From assembly GCF_013371465.1 (NCBI RefSeq), contig NZ_JABWDU010000001.1, positions 434,001-498,000 of the forward strand: a stretch of DNA of 64,000 bases, read 5' to 3'. Positions 35,786-44,296 of the stretch are shown one piece after another; within the stretch, counting starts at the first letter, position 1, and each line of letters begins with the position of its first letter. Made by a program: the position numbers and the translations under genes. Source of the stretch: Ensifer oleiphilus. Its GTDB lineage: Bacteria > Pseudomonadota > Alphaproteobacteria > Rhizobiales > Rhizobiaceae. Below the pieces are notes generated by a model. The model saw only the letters and a list, made by a program, of their open reading frames with translations. It made no database searches and was not told the DNA's origin.

Positions 35786-36400
35786 ATGCTTGATGGTGCG
35801 GTGAGAAAACATCTTGATCCCGTGCTGGATCGCGTGGGCGCCAAACTCGCCCGCGGAGGTGTCAGCGCCAATGCCGTCACGATCGCCGGCCTGACGCTCG
35901 GCCTCGTTGCCGCTGCGCTGATTGCCGTGCAATTCTATCTTCCAGGCGCCATGCTTATCGTCGTCAGCCGGCTTTGCGATGGGCTCGACGGCGCGGTAGC
36001 GCGGGCGACGCACAAGACCGATTTCGGTGGTTTCCTGGACATCGTGCTCGACTTCGTCTTCTACGGTGCCATCCCGCTCGGCTTCATCTTCGCCGACCCG
36101 CAGGCCAATGGGCTCGCGGGCGGGCTGCTGCTCTTCTCGTTCTACGTCAATGGGTCGAGTTTTCTTGCCTATGCCATCATGGCCGAGAAGCAGTCGATGA
36201 CGACGGATGCGCGGGGGGAAAAGTCGCTCTATTTCACCACCGGGCTCGCCGAGGCGACGGAGACGATTGCCGTTTTCCTGGCCTTCTGCCTGTTGCCGGC
36301 GTGGTTTTCTGTGCTGGCGATGCTGTTTGCAGTCGTCTGCCTCTACACCGCGCTGTCGCGCATCATGCTCGCGCGCACGGGTTTTCGCGATCGGCAGTAG
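35786..36400 (+). CDS. CDP-alcohol phosphatidyltransferase
   Basis: A 204-residue integral membrane enzyme with the family active site D-G-x2-D-G-A-x2-A-R-x8-G-x3-D-x3-D, seen as LCDGLDGAVARATHKTDFGG followed by FLDIVLD (residues about 57-83). Six predicted helices. It would couple a CDP-activated lipid to an alcohol; which phospholipid is made is unclear (it is not an obvious PgsA or PssA). ATG 35786 follows GGGAAGG; the longer frame upstream lacks support. Confidence 0.88.
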   Translation: MLDGAVRKHLDPVLDRVGAKLARGGVSANAVTIAGLTLGLVAAALIAVQFYLPGAMLIVVSRLCDGLDGAVARATHKTDFGGFLDIVLDFVFYGAIPLGFIFADPQANGLAGGLLLFSFYVNGSSFLAYAIMAEKQSMTTDARGEKSLYFTTGLAEATETIAVFLAFCLLPAWFSVLAMLFAVVCLYTALSRIMLARTGFRDRQ

Positions 36401-36441
36401 CGGCCGCCCGCTGTCCGGGCGGCCCATCTTGTTCGTCGATG

Positions 36442-37626
36442 TCAGGCCTTTACGCTCTTCAGTGCGCGGGCGAAGTCCTCGACGATGTCATCGCTGTCTT
36501 CGATGCCGGCCGAGAAACGCACTGTGCCGGCGGAAATGCCGAGTTCTTCGCGGGCCTCGTCCGTCAGGTTCTTGTGCGTCGTCGTTGCCGGATGCGTGAT
36601 CAGGCTCTTGCTGTCGCCGAGATTGTTGGAAATGCGGGCGATCTTCAGCGCGTTCTGCAGCGCGAAGGCCGCATCCTTGCCGCCCTTGAGTTCGAAGGCG
36701 ACGAGGGTCGAGCCGCCGGTCATCTGCTTGGCGATGATGTCGGCCTGCGGATGGTCCTTGCGGCCGGGGTAGATCACCTTGGCGACCTCAGGCTGCTCGG
36801 CGAGGAAGTCGGCGACGCGGCGCGCGGTTTCCGTCTGCTGCCTGACCCGCAGCGGCAGGGTCTCGATGCCCTTCAGCAGCGTCCAGGCGTTGAACGGTGA
36901 CATCGCCGGCCCGGTGTGGCGGAAGTAGTCGTGCAGGTGCTCGTTGATCCAGTCCTTGTCGGACAGAACCACGCCGCCGAGGCAGCGGCCCTGGCCGTCG
37001 ATATGCTTCGTGGCGGAGTAGACCACGATATGGGCGCCCAGTTCGAGCGGCTTCTGGAACAGCGGCGTGGCGAAGACGTTGTCGACCACGACCTTGGCGC
37101 CGATCTGGTTGGCGAGCTTGGCTACGCCGGCAATGTCGATGACTTCCAGCGTCGGGTTGGTCGGGCTTTCCAGGAAGAAGACCTTGGTGTTCTTCTGGAT
37201 TGCCTTTTCCCAGTTGGCGAGATCGCGTCCATCGACCAGCGTGCACTCGATGCCGTATTTCGGCGCCAGCGTCTCGACCACCCAACGGCAGGAGCCGAAA
37301 AGGGCGCGGGCGGCGACGATGTGATCGCCGGCCTTCAGCTGGCAAAGGATGGCAGCAGTGACGGCGGCCATGCCCGATGCCGTGGCACGCGCGTCTTCGG
37401 CACCTTCCAGCATGCACATGCGCTTTTCGAACATGTCGTTGGTGGGGCTGCCGTACCGGGCATAGATAAAGCCTTCGGTCTCGCCCTTGAAGCGCGCTTC
37501 CGCCGCCTCGGATGTGTCATAGACGAAGCCCTGGGTAAGGAAGATCGCCTCGGATGTCTCGCCGTGCTGGGAGCGGGTCGTTCCGCCGTGGACGAGTTGG
37601 GTTGCCGGGCGCCAGTTTTTGCTCAT
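36442..37626 (-). CDS. metZ: O-succinylhomoserine sulfhydrylase
   Basis: A 394-residue Cys/Met-metabolism PLP enzyme: RYGSPTNDMFEKRM, the PLP Lys in YSATKHIDGQGR at residue 207, and GGSTLVAFELKGG. It makes homocysteine directly from O-succinylhomoserine and sulphide. The leader carries a SAM-II riboswitch and terminator, which fits methionine feedback. Start ATG 37626 follows GAAGGTGATC. Confidence 0.93.
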   Translation of the reverse strand: MSKNWRPATQLVHGGTTRSQHGETSEAIFLTQGFVYDTSEAAEARFKGETEGFIYARYGSPTNDMFEKRMCMLEGAEDARATASGMAAVTAAILCQLKAGDHIVAARALFGSCRWVVETLAPKYGIECTLVDGRDLANWEKAIQKNTKVFFLESPTNPTLEVIDIAGVAKLANQIGAKVVVDNVFATPLFQKPLELGAHIVVYSATKHIDGQGRCLGGVVLSDKDWINEHLHDYFRHTGPAMSPFNAWTLLKGIETLPLRVRQQTETARRVADFLAEQPEVAKVIYPGRKDHPQADIIAKQMTGGSTLVAFELKGGKDAAFALQNALKIARISNNLGDSKSLITHPATTTHKNLTDEAREELGISAGTVRFSAGIEDSDDIVEDFARALKSVKA

Positions 37627-37647
37627 GTGACGATCACCTTCAAAAAC

Positions 37648-37674
37648 AAAAAAACCGGCCGCGTGAAGGGCCGG
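37648..37674 (-). terminator. Expression-platform terminator of the metZ riboswitch
   Basis: On the minus strand, CCGGCC (37669-37674) pairs with GGCCGG (37655-37660), followed by U7. An alternative partner GGCCGG for the first arm lies at 37683-37688, overlapping the end of the aptamer, and would act as antiterminator. The terminator ends 22 bases before the metZ start. Confidence 0.8.
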
Positions 37675-37686
37675 TTTGATACCCGG

Positions 37687-37740
37687 CCTTTTTAGCTACT
37701 TGTTTAACGTGGCTGCAAGCCGACCGGCCAAATCACCACG
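37687..37740 (-). ncRNA. SAM-II riboswitch (metZ leader)
   Basis: Matches the SAM-II aptamer closely: CGTGGTGATTTG at the 5' end, GGCTTGCAGCCACGTTAAAC in the middle, and AAGTAGCTAAAAAG at the 3' end forming the pseudoknot. Senses S-adenosylmethionine and represses metZ. Confidence 0.95.
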
Positions 37741-37823
37741 GGATAAAGCTCCAATACTGCCTGGGTGCGCTTGCGTCAATTCCTGGAGTTTGGTTTTGTC
37801 TCGCAACTGAAAAGAGGATCGAA

Positions 37824-38921
37824 ATGGGCCGCGAGACTGGGATTTTGGCCGACCGCGCGATCGCCGCGCTGTTTGAAGCCGGACGCTTGAAGAGCGAGAA
37901 GGCGCTGGATGCCGATCAGATTCAGCCGGCAAGCCTCGATCTGCGCCTCGGCGCCAAGGCATTTCGCGTGCGCGCAAGCTTCATGCCGGGCCCGTCGCAT
38001 CTCGTTGCCGACAAGCTCGACCGTCTGAAGCTGCATGTCGTCGACCTTTCCGAAGGCGCGGTGCTTGAGACCGGATGCGTCTACATCGTGCCGCTGATGG
38101 AAAGCCTCGATCTGCCCGAAACCATGTCGGCCTCGGCGAACCCGAAGAGCTCGACCGGTCGTCTCGACATTTTTACGCGCGTCATCACCGACCGCGCCCA
38201 GGAATTCGACAAGATCCCGGCTGGATATCGCGGTCCGCTCTATCTCGAAATCAGCCCGCGCACCTTCCCGATCGTCGTCAGGCGTGGTTCGCGGCTGTCG
38301 CAGATCCGCTTCCGCACCGGCCAGTCGCTGCTCTCCGAGCAGGAACTGCTGGCGCTGCATGAAAGCGATATGCTCGTTGCCAGTGACAAGCCCAATGTCA
38401 GCGGCGGCGGCATCGCGCTCTCGATCGATCTCAAGGGCACCGGCCCGGACGGACTGATCGGCTATCGCGGCAAGCACCACACCGCCGTCGTCGATGTCGA
38501 CAAGAAGGCGCAGCACGCGGTCTTCGACTTCTGGGAGCCGCTCTATAGCCGCGGCCGTGACGAGCTGATCCTCGATCCCGACGAGTTTTACATTCTGGTG
38601 TCGCGCGAAGCCGTGCACGTTCCCCCGCTTTATGCTGCCGAGATGACCCCGTTCGATCCGCTGGTCGGCGAGTTCCGCGTGCACTATGCCGGCTTCTTTG
38701 ACCCGGGCTTCGGCCATGCTTCTGCCGGCGGCAGCGGCAGCCGCGCCGTGCTCGAAGTGCGCAGCCACGAGGTGCCCTTCATCCTCGAGCACGGCCAGAT
38801 CGTCGGTCGGCTGGTCTATGAGCACATGCTCGAGCGTCCGGACGGGCTTTACGGCATAGGCCTCGGCTCCAACTATCAGGCGCAGGGTTTGAAACTCTCC
38901 AAGCATTTCCACGCGGAGTAA
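37824..38921 (+). CDS. dcd: 2'-deoxycytidine 5'-triphosphate deaminase (double-length)
   Basis: A 365-residue protein of the long Dcd form found in alphaproteobacteria: two related dUTPase-fold halves. The first contains QIQPASLDLRLGAKAF and ASANPKSSTGRLDIFTRVI; the second has LIGYRGKHHTAVVDV and FYILVSREAVHVPP. It deaminates dCTP to dUTP for thymidylate synthesis. Divergent from metZ, sharing a 197-base leader region. A 9-base-pair hairpin follows its stop. Confidence 0.9.
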   Translation: MGRETGILADRAIAALFEAGRLKSEKALDADQIQPASLDLRLGAKAFRVRASFMPGPSHLVADKLDRLKLHVVDLSEGAVLETGCVYIVPLMESLDLPETMSASANPKSSTGRLDIFTRVITDRAQEFDKIPAGYRGPLYLEISPRTFPIVVRRGSRLSQIRFRTGQSLLSEQELLALHESDMLVASDKPNVSGGGIALSIDLKGTGPDGLIGYRGKHHTAVVDVDKKAQHAVFDFWEPLYSRGRDELILDPDEFYILVSREAVHVPPLYAAEMTPFDPLVGEFRVHYAGFFDPGFGHASAGGSGSRAVLEVRSHEVPFILEHGQIVGRLVYEHMLERPDGLYGIGLGSNYQAQGLKLSKHFHAE

Positions 38922-38932
38922 CAGAAAAAGTG

Positions 38933-38959
38933 CCGTTGCGCGTCGGCGCGGCGCAACGG
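38933..38959 (+). terminator. Hairpin after dcd
   Basis: CCGTTGCGC/GCGCAACGG arms around a 9-base GC-rich loop, 11 bases after the dcd stop; no T-run. Confidence 0.5.
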
Positions 38960-38962
38960 TGC

Positions 38963-38991
38963 TTGACAGATGCATGCGGTTGAGGAAGTTT
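38963..38991 (+). promoter_or_regulatory. Candidate promoter of tRNA-Gly
   Basis: TTGACA at 38963, 17-base spacer, AAGTTT at 38986; the tRNA begins 10 bases later. The -10 is poor, so confidence is moderate. Confidence 0.45.
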
Positions 38992-39001
38992 CCGAAACGC
39001 T

Positions 39002-39076
39002 GCGGGTGTAGTTCAGTGGTAGAACGCCAGCTTCCCAAGCTTGATGTCGTCGGTTCGATCCCGATCACCCGCTCCA
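39002..39076 (+). tRNA. tRNA-Gly (anticodon CCC)
   Basis: Acceptor arms GCGGGTG/CACCCGC, D-arm GTTCAGTGGTAGAAC, anticodon loop TTCCCAA (anticodon CCC), T-loop TTCGATC, discriminator T and encoded CCA. One pair in the anticodon stem is mismatched (C opposite T), which is worth noting but does not break the cloverleaf. Confidence 0.93.
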
Positions 39077-39261
39077 CTTTTTCTTCGGTCTTGGCCCGCC
39101 GGGCTTTGAGCCAGGCGCGCCTGAGTTCAGCGACCCAAACGTGATGGTGCCGAAGCCAGTAGCCAGCCCGGCTGCATCCGGCTAATCTTGTCATCACTCA
39201 TCAATCATCCGCGGCTTTTCAGGCCGCATGGCATCCCGAAGAGACGCGCTTGCCCTTGCCC

Positions 39262-40110
39262 ATGAAAATTCACCGACTGCTGGCTCTCTGCGTCTATCTG
39301 ATCGCGGCGCCGCTTGCCGCCCAGCCCATTGTCGCCCAGCCTAAGGACCTGCCCAACCTGTTCGACGCGCGCGAACGCATCGCCAAGCCGGACCTGACCG
39401 GCCTTGCCCGCCTCAGGTTCCTGACCACGGTGGATTTCCCGCCGTTCAACTTCATCGACCAGTCGGGCAAGCTTTCGGGCTTCCATGTCGACCTGGTGCG
39501 CGAGATCTGCCGCGAACTCGATATCGAAGCCAAATGCCAGATCCAGGCGGTCACCTATACAGAGTTGCTGCCGGCGCTGGAAGAAGGTCAGGGCGAGGCG
39601 GTCGCAGCCGGCATCGCCGTCAGCCCGGAACTGCGCCAGCGCTTCGGCTTCTCGCGCCCCTTCATGCGGCTCCCCGCGCGCTTTGCCGTCAACACAAAGG
39701 CGGCCGGCGCCGTCTCCGAGCCATCGGGCCTGAAGGGTAAAGTGGTCGGCGTCGTTTCCGGCACCACCCACGAGGTGATGTTCAGGGCTTTCTTCCCGAA
39801 GCTGGAAGCCAAGGTCTTTCCAGATCGCGATGCCATGCTCGCCGCCCTGCAAAAGGGCGAGGTGGCGGCTGTCTTTTCCGACGGCATGCAGCTTTCCTTC
39901 TGGGTGTCCGGCAGTGCCGCCGGGGGATGCTGCGGGCTGGTGGACGGCGCCTATTTCTCGCAGCGCTTTCTTGGCGAGGGTCTGACGATCATGAACCGCA
40001 AGGCCGAGCCGGCGCTGACCCAGGCGATTGATCATGCCTTGCTGGCGCTGTCACGCAGCGGACGGCTCGACGAAATCTACCTGCGCTACTTCCCGAACGG
40101 CATTTATTGA
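39262..40110 (+). CDS. Periplasmic solute-binding protein (SBP_bac_3 type)
   Basis: A 282-residue exported protein: signal peptide (RLLALCVYLIAAPLAAQ), then the polar amino-acid-type binding domain with TTVDFPPFNFIDQSGKLSGF and FHVDLVREICRELDI near residue 80. No permease or ATPase genes adjoin, so it either feeds a distant transporter or works as a sensor-like orphan. Start ATG 39262 is chosen by the signal peptide; TTG 39250 is in frame. Substrate not inferable. Its stop abuts that of the next, convergent gene. Confidence 0.85.
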   Translation: MKIHRLLALCVYLIAAPLAAQPIVAQPKDLPNLFDARERIAKPDLTGLARLRFLTTVDFPPFNFIDQSGKLSGFHVDLVREICRELDIEAKCQIQAVTYTELLPALEEGQGEAVAAGIAVSPELRQRFGFSRPFMRLPARFAVNTKAAGAVSEPSGLKGKVVGVVSGTTHEVMFRAFFPKLEAKVFPDRDAMLAALQKGEVAAVFSDGMQLSFWVSGSAAGGCCGLVDGAYFSQRFLGEGLTIMNRKAEPALTQAIDHALLALSRSGRLDEIYLRYFPNGIY

Positions 40111-40923
40111 TCAGCTGCGCCGGAACGGCAGGAGCAGCGACCACAACAGCTTGGTCGGCGCGCTGCGGCCATAGGCGGTGAGCCCCGTTTCGATCGCGTC
40201 GTCGCCGCGCCCTGGCCGGTCGGTATAGGTCGAGAACAGCCGGTCCCAGATCGCCAGGTTGAAGCCGTAGTTCGAATCTGACTCTAAGCGCTCGGTCGAG
40301 TGGTGGATGCGGTGCATGTCGGGCGTGACGATCAGCGGTCGCAGCGCTCGGTCGAGGCGCGGCGGCAGTCGCAGATTGGCGTGGTTGAACATGGCAGCGG
40401 CGTTGAGCACGATCTCGAACAAGAGAACGGCGACGGCGGGCGCCCCGAGCGCGACGATGATCGCGATCTTCCAGGCCATCGAGACGACGATCTCCAGCGG
40501 ATGAAACCGCAAGGCCGTGGTCAGATCGACGCCGGGGTCTGCGTGATGGACCCGGTGCATCCGCCAGAAGAGGGGAACCTTGTGAAAGGCGACGTGTTCA
40601 AGCCAGATGGCGAAGTCGAGCGTGACGAAGGCGATCACGCCGGAGAGCACCGGCGGAATGTCCAGCAGAGGCAGCAGGCCGTATCCCCGCGCTTCAGCCC
40701 AGAGTGCGGCACCGGTGGCGGCAGCGGGGAAGATCAGCCGCAGCGAGAGCGACGACAGCACCAGAATGGAGAGGTTGGTAAACCAGCGCTGCGCCTTCAG
40801 CGCCTTTTGCAGCTCCGGCCGCTCCAGTCGCGGGTGAAGCAGTTCGAGCACTGCCATGGCGACAAAGACCGACAGAAAGGCGCCAAGGCGCCATAGTGGC
40901 TCGGTCAGGCCGAAAAGCTGCAT
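40111..40923 (-). CDS. Fatty acid hydroxylase / sterol desaturase family protein
   Basis: A 270-residue membrane di-iron enzyme with the histidine boxes HVAFHKV, HRVHHAD and HRIHHS (about residues 112, 125 and 210), plus a further His at about 180 (FNHANL). Four to five hydrophobic helices. Members hydroxylate or desaturate lipids; here the target could be fatty acids, carotenoids or hopanoid-type lipids, which sequence alone cannot tell. Convergent with the binding-protein gene, with no bases between the stop codons. Confidence 0.88.
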   Translation of the reverse strand: MQLFGLTEPLWRLGAFLSVFVAMAVLELLHPRLERPELQKALKAQRWFTNLSILVLSSLSLRLIFPAAATGAALWAEARGYGLLPLLDIPPVLSGVIAFVTLDFAIWLEHVAFHKVPLFWRMHRVHHADPGVDLTTALRFHPLEIVVSMAWKIAIIVALGAPAVAVLLFEIVLNAAAMFNHANLRLPPRLDRALRPLIVTPDMHRIHHSTERLESDSNYGFNLAIWDRLFSTYTDRPGRGDDAIETGLTAYGRSAPTKLLWSLLLPFRRS

Positions 40924-41021
40924 CCGTTACGCCTCGCTGTCATTTTCCGGCCAAGCGATAGCACGGGTCGCCAGCGTGGCGCCAAGACACGTTGACGTGA
41001 ACCGTCGGTCTCGGCTTGCCG

Positions 41022-41459
41022 CTACTTGCGAAAGCGGGCGAGCGCACCGCGCTCGATGGCGGCACAGGTGAGCTTGTCGAGGCCCAAGCGATCGCGCAGC
41101 AGCTGCAGCAAGCGGATTTCCTCGTTGCGGATGCGCTGGTCTGCGGCGGCAATCTCTACGGCAAGTGCATAGGCTGTCTCGTGAAGCCGCTCGGGCAGCG
41201 CCTCGCGGACAATCTCGAGCACGATGTCGAGACCCTCGGGCGCGGCCAGCTGGGCCGCGCATTCATGGCCGACCAGCACGAGATGGTCCTCGTCGAAGCC
41301 TTCGAAGGCGGGAAGAAACTGCACAAGCCTGCCGATGCGCGTGAATTCGTCGTCGCTCATCTCCCGGTCGACCGCCGACATCATCACCATGACATAGACA
41401 AGGGCTTCGTGCTGGCTGAGGCTGGGGGGGCATGACGGCTTTCCGGCAGATGTTTGCAA
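41022..41459 (-). CDS. TerB-family protein
   Basis: About 130-145 residues, helical, with the TerB-like pattern EALVYVMVMMSAVDREMSDD and LAVEIAAADQRIRNEEIRLL, where paired acidic residues may bind metal. The exact start is uncertain: the listed frame begins at a TTG (41459), while a better-looking ATG followed by Pro codons would join the frame only if a run of seven C near 41424-41430 were six. Tellurite-resistance-like TerB proteins in rhizobia are mostly of unknown role. Confidence 0.8.
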   Translation of the reverse strand: MQTSAGKPSCPPSLSQHEALVYVMVMMSAVDREMSDDEFTRIGRLVQFLPAFEGFDEDHLVLVGHECAAQLAAPEGLDIVLEIVREALPERLHETAYALAVEIAAADQRIRNEEIRLLQLLRDRLGLDKLTCAAIERGALARFRK

Positions 41460-41483
41460 AGAACTGGTGTGCTCCGCGGTTCC

Positions 41484-42317
41484 TTACAAGTCCGGTGCCG
41501 GTTCGTCCATCGTCGCAGCCGCGCTCGGGTCGTCGAACGGCATTGGCGTCTGGCGAAAATCGCGCGGGTCATCTCCGTAGAAGCCAAGCTTTGCCTTGCG
41601 CGCCGCTTCGGCTTGCTCTTCGAGCGCCGAGCCTGATAACGGCGTCGCCCAGCCGTTGGCGACGAGCCAGGCTGCCGGGTCCTGGCCGCCGACTGTGCAG
41701 TGCGCGGTGACGGTGTCACCGGTTCCATCGTCGGGAATGTCGCAGCTGACGGCGCGAGCGCGCAGGAAATTGCGAAACGCCGTTCGGGCAACCATGCCAC
41801 AGGGCCAGGTCTTGCCGCCGCTTTCGCAGGTCCGCTCCGCCGCTTCCGCCTCTATGCCGTCGAGCTGGAGCGTCAGCTTGTCGAAGCGGATAAGACCGGC
41901 GGCGAGCGCTACAGGTTGCTGCAGGATGGTCGGTGCCTTCGGCTTGTCCTTGCTCGTGTTCGACAGCGGCTGTCGCGGCTCGATGCGTTCGAGCGGCTTG
42001 GTCGTGACTTTGTCGGGCAACCCGAATTGCTGCGGTTCAATGGCGCGGGCTGCGGTCTCGGCAGAGCGGGAGCCGCTTTCGCCTTGGCCGCCTGCATCGG
42101 GCGTCGTGTCGCTTGCCTGAGGGTCGGTCATATCGAACGGCACGTCTTCGGCTTCCGCCGTCGGCTCCGCCTCACCCATCTCGGGCGTTTCCAGCACGAA
42201 GTCGGGCGTCGCAGAACTTTCCCGGTCGCGAATGGTCGCGGCACCCGCATAGAGGATGCCGGTATAGAGCGCCAGGGCGGCAATCCCGCCCGCAAGACTG
42301 ACCAGTTGTTGCCGCAT
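41484..42317 (-). CDS. Membrane-anchored SNase-like (thermonuclease fold) protein
   Basis: A 277-residue protein: one N-terminal transmembrane helix (LAGGIAALALYTGILYAG), a low-complexity acidic/Pro-rich linker (about 30-130), and a C-terminal staphylococcal-nuclease-like domain (about 140-255; LTLQLDGIEAEAAERTCESG, the ARTAFRNFLRARAVSC helix and AWLVANGWATPL). The Arg/Glu catalytic set of true nucleases is not evident, so it may be an inactive family member. ATG 42317 is used; the upstream extension overlaps the S24 gene. It lies 13 bases downstream of that gene, likely in one operon. Confidence 0.8.
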   Translation of the reverse strand: MRQQLVSLAGGIAALALYTGILYAGAATIRDRESSATPDFVLETPEMGEAEPTAEAEDVPFDMTDPQASDTTPDAGGQGESGSRSAETAARAIEPQQFGLPDKVTTKPLERIEPRQPLSNTSKDKPKAPTILQQPVALAAGLIRFDKLTLQLDGIEAEAAERTCESGGKTWPCGMVARTAFRNFLRARAVSCDIPDDGTGDTVTAHCTVGGQDPAAWLVANGWATPLSGSALEEQAEAARKAKLGFYGDDPRDFRQTPMPFDDPSAAATMDEPAPDL

Positions 42318-42330
42318 CAGGAAAGATGTC

Positions 42331-42975
42331 CTATTGGCTGGCCCAGATGATCCGGGCGATCCATTCGATTTCACTGATCTCGAAACTCCGGTTGGGATGT
42401 TCCGGGTTGAGCGATAGCAGTTCGATGTTGCGCGGAGTATGCCGGATGAGGATTTTCGCCATGACCTCGCCTTCGCGGGTCTTGACCACGACGCGGTCGC
42501 CGCGCCGAACCTGTGCACCCGGATCGACGATCAGGACGTCACCATCGCGGTAGAGCGGCAGCATACTGTCGCCCTGGATCTCCAGCGCATAGATGCCGGC
42601 GCGCCGTTCGGCTCCCGCCGGGAAATCGACGACGTCCCAGCCCTGGCCGGCCGGAAAGCCACCATCGTCGAAGAAGCCGCCGGCGCCGGCCTGGGCAAAG
42701 CCGATCAGCGGAATGGCACCTTTGTAAGGCTCGCTGCGGGTTGTTTCGGGCCGCATCAGCGCCATGAACTGGTCGATGGTGGCGCCGGTGGCATCCAGCA
42801 CCTTGGCGATCGATTCCGTCGACGGCCAGCGCTCGCGACCATCGGCCGACTGGCGCTTGGATTTGTTGAAGGATGTCGGGTCGAGCCCGGCACGGCGCGC
42901 AAGCCCTGATGGCGAGAGCTGATGGCACTCGGCCAACGCGTCGATGGCGTGCCAGATAGTGTTGTGCGACAGCAT
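42331..42975 (-). CDS. HTH/S24 LexA-like repressor-peptidase
   Basis: A 214-residue protein with an N-terminal helix-turn-helix (LSPSGLARRAGLDPTSFNKS) and a C-terminal S24 serine-lysine peptidase domain: Ser in IQGDSMLPLYRDGD near 134 and Lys in VVVKTREGEVMAK near 164. The cleavage site region around AQAGAGGFFD (Ala-Gly) is plausible for self-cleavage. It resembles LexA or phage CI in layout but is a chromosomal rhizobial form, not LexA itself. It probably autoregulates and may control the SNase-like gene downstream. Confidence 0.87.
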   Translation of the reverse strand: MLSHNTIWHAIDALAECHQLSPSGLARRAGLDPTSFNKSKRQSADGRERWPSTESIAKVLDATGATIDQFMALMRPETTRSEPYKGAIPLIGFAQAGAGGFFDDGGFPAGQGWDVVDFPAGAERRAGIYALEIQGDSMLPLYRDGDVLIVDPGAQVRRGDRVVVKTREGEVMAKILIRHTPRNIELLSLNPEHPNRSFEISEIEWIARIIWASQ

Positions 42976-43085
42976 GAAGGTCTGGTCCGGGCAGGTGAGC
43001 CGTTATGCCTCTGTTCGCGAGTAGATTAACCAAGCGCAGGAGGATGGTAAAGAACAGGGAGGAAAATAATCCTTGTCCACTCCGA

Positions 43086-43113
43086 TTGAAATAGAATTTC
43101 CTGCTTCTATAGT
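43086..43113 (+). promoter_or_regulatory. Promoter of the cation exchanger gene
   Basis: TTGAAA at 43086, 16-base spacer, TATAGT at 43108. The start of transcription would be near 43120, which is exactly where the leader hairpin begins. Confidence 0.65.
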
Positions 43114-43119
43114 CCTTAC

Positions 43120-43168
43120 ATCAAGCCTCGATGATAGAAATCCGTAGGCCCTGCCGTCGAGGCTTGAT
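43120..43168 (+). promoter_or_regulatory. Leader hairpin of the exchanger mRNA
   Basis: Perfect 12-base arms ATCAAGCCTCGA/TCGAGGCTTGAT around a 25-base loop, starting at the predicted +1. It could be an mRNA-stabilising stem, a metal-sensing leader or an operator; I could not match it to a known riboswitch class. Confidence 0.6.
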
Positions 43169-43204
43169 TTAGGGTTGCTTGAGTTAAGCCGGTGAGGGGC
43201 GCAT

Positions 43205-44293
43205 TTGTTGGCGGTGCTGAAATCCGAACATCTGCTGCTCGCCGCTTTCCTCGCCGCGGTCGCCGGTTTTGTGCTGGAACACCGCGTGCTGGAGATGGGG
43301 CAGGCCGCTTCCCTTGTCGGGGCGGCAGCTCTGGTGGCCGCAATCGTGCTGGCGTCGATGCGGGTTGCGCACCATGCCGAAGTTCTGGCGGCAAAGGTCG
43401 GCGATCCCTATGGCACGATGATCCTGACGCTTTCCGCCGTGCTGGTGGAAGTGATCATCCTGGCGATCATGATGACCGGCGAGAGTTCGCCGACGCTGGT
43501 GCGCGATACGATCTATTCCGCCGTGATGCTCGATATCAACGGCATCCTCGGTCTTGCAGCACTGCTTGGCGGGCTGAAACATGGCGAACAGCCCTACAAC
43601 GACAATTCCGCGCGCACCTATAGCGTCATGATCCTGACGGCGATGGGGATTTCGATGGTCGTGCCCGAATTCGTTCCGGCCTCGAAATGGCATTTCTATT
43701 CCGCCTTCACCATCGGCGCGATGATCATGCTCTACACTCTGTTCCTGCGCATGCAGGTGGGGGTGCACAGCTACTTCTTCAGCTACAGTTATCCCCGGGT
43801 GAAGAGCGATGGTGTCGACACAGCAGAAGAACCCGGTGAACCTGTGCTGCCGTCGATCGTGATCCTGCTCGCCGGCGTGGTGGTGATTGGCGCGCTCGCC
43901 GAAATCATGTCGGGGCTGTTGGCATCTGGTCTCAAGGGGAGCGGCGCGCCACCGGCGGTCGCCGCCATCGTCGTTGCGGCGATCTCGGCCTCGCCCGAGA
44001 TCATGACGGCGATGCGCGCGGCACTCGCCAATCGCATGCAGGCGGTCGTCAATATCGCGCTGGGCGCCTCGCTTTCCACCGTGATCCTAACCGTACCGGT
44101 CATGGAGGCGATCGCGCTTTACACCGGCCAGCCGTTCATCATGGCGATGTCGCCGGTGCAGACGGTGATGGTGGCGATCACGCTGATCGTTGCGGCGATC
44201 AACCTCAATGACGGCCAGACCAATGCCATCGAGGGCATGACGCATTTCGTGCTGTTTGCCACGTTCGTCATGCTCTCCGTCATCGGTTTGTAG
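43205..44293 (+). CDS. Calcium/cation:proton exchanger (ChaA-like)
   Basis: A 362-residue integral membrane protein with about eleven helices and two repeats of the cation/Ca2+ exchanger family, each with an acidic core helix: SAVLVEVIILAIMMTGES and AAISASPEIMTAMRAALANR. ChaA of E. coli extrudes Ca2+ or Na+ against protons; ion preference here is unknown. The TTG start (43205, or 43208) follows GGTGAGGGG; no ATG fits the beginning of helix 1. Confidence 0.85.
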   Translation: MLAVLKSEHLLLAAFLAAVAGFVLEHRVLEMGQAASLVGAAALVAAIVLASMRVAHHAEVLAAKVGDPYGTMILTLSAVLVEVIILAIMMTGESSPTLVRDTIYSAVMLDINGILGLAALLGGLKHGEQPYNDNSARTYSVMILTAMGISMVVPEFVPASKWHFYSAFTIGAMIMLYTLFLRMQVGVHSYFFSYSYPRVKSDGVDTAEEPGEPVLPSIVILLAGVVVIGALAEIMSGLLASGLKGSGAPPAVAAIVVAAISASPEIMTAMRAALANRMQAVVNIALGASLSTVILTVPVMEAIALYTGQPFIMAMSPVQTVMVAITLIVAAINLNDGQTNAIEGMTHFVLFATFVMLSVIGL

Positions 44294-44296
44294 CCG

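Noticed and set aside
37776-39197. 473-residue minus-strand frame across dcd and tRNA-Gly
   Set aside because: Runs through a tRNA gene and an intact enzyme gene.
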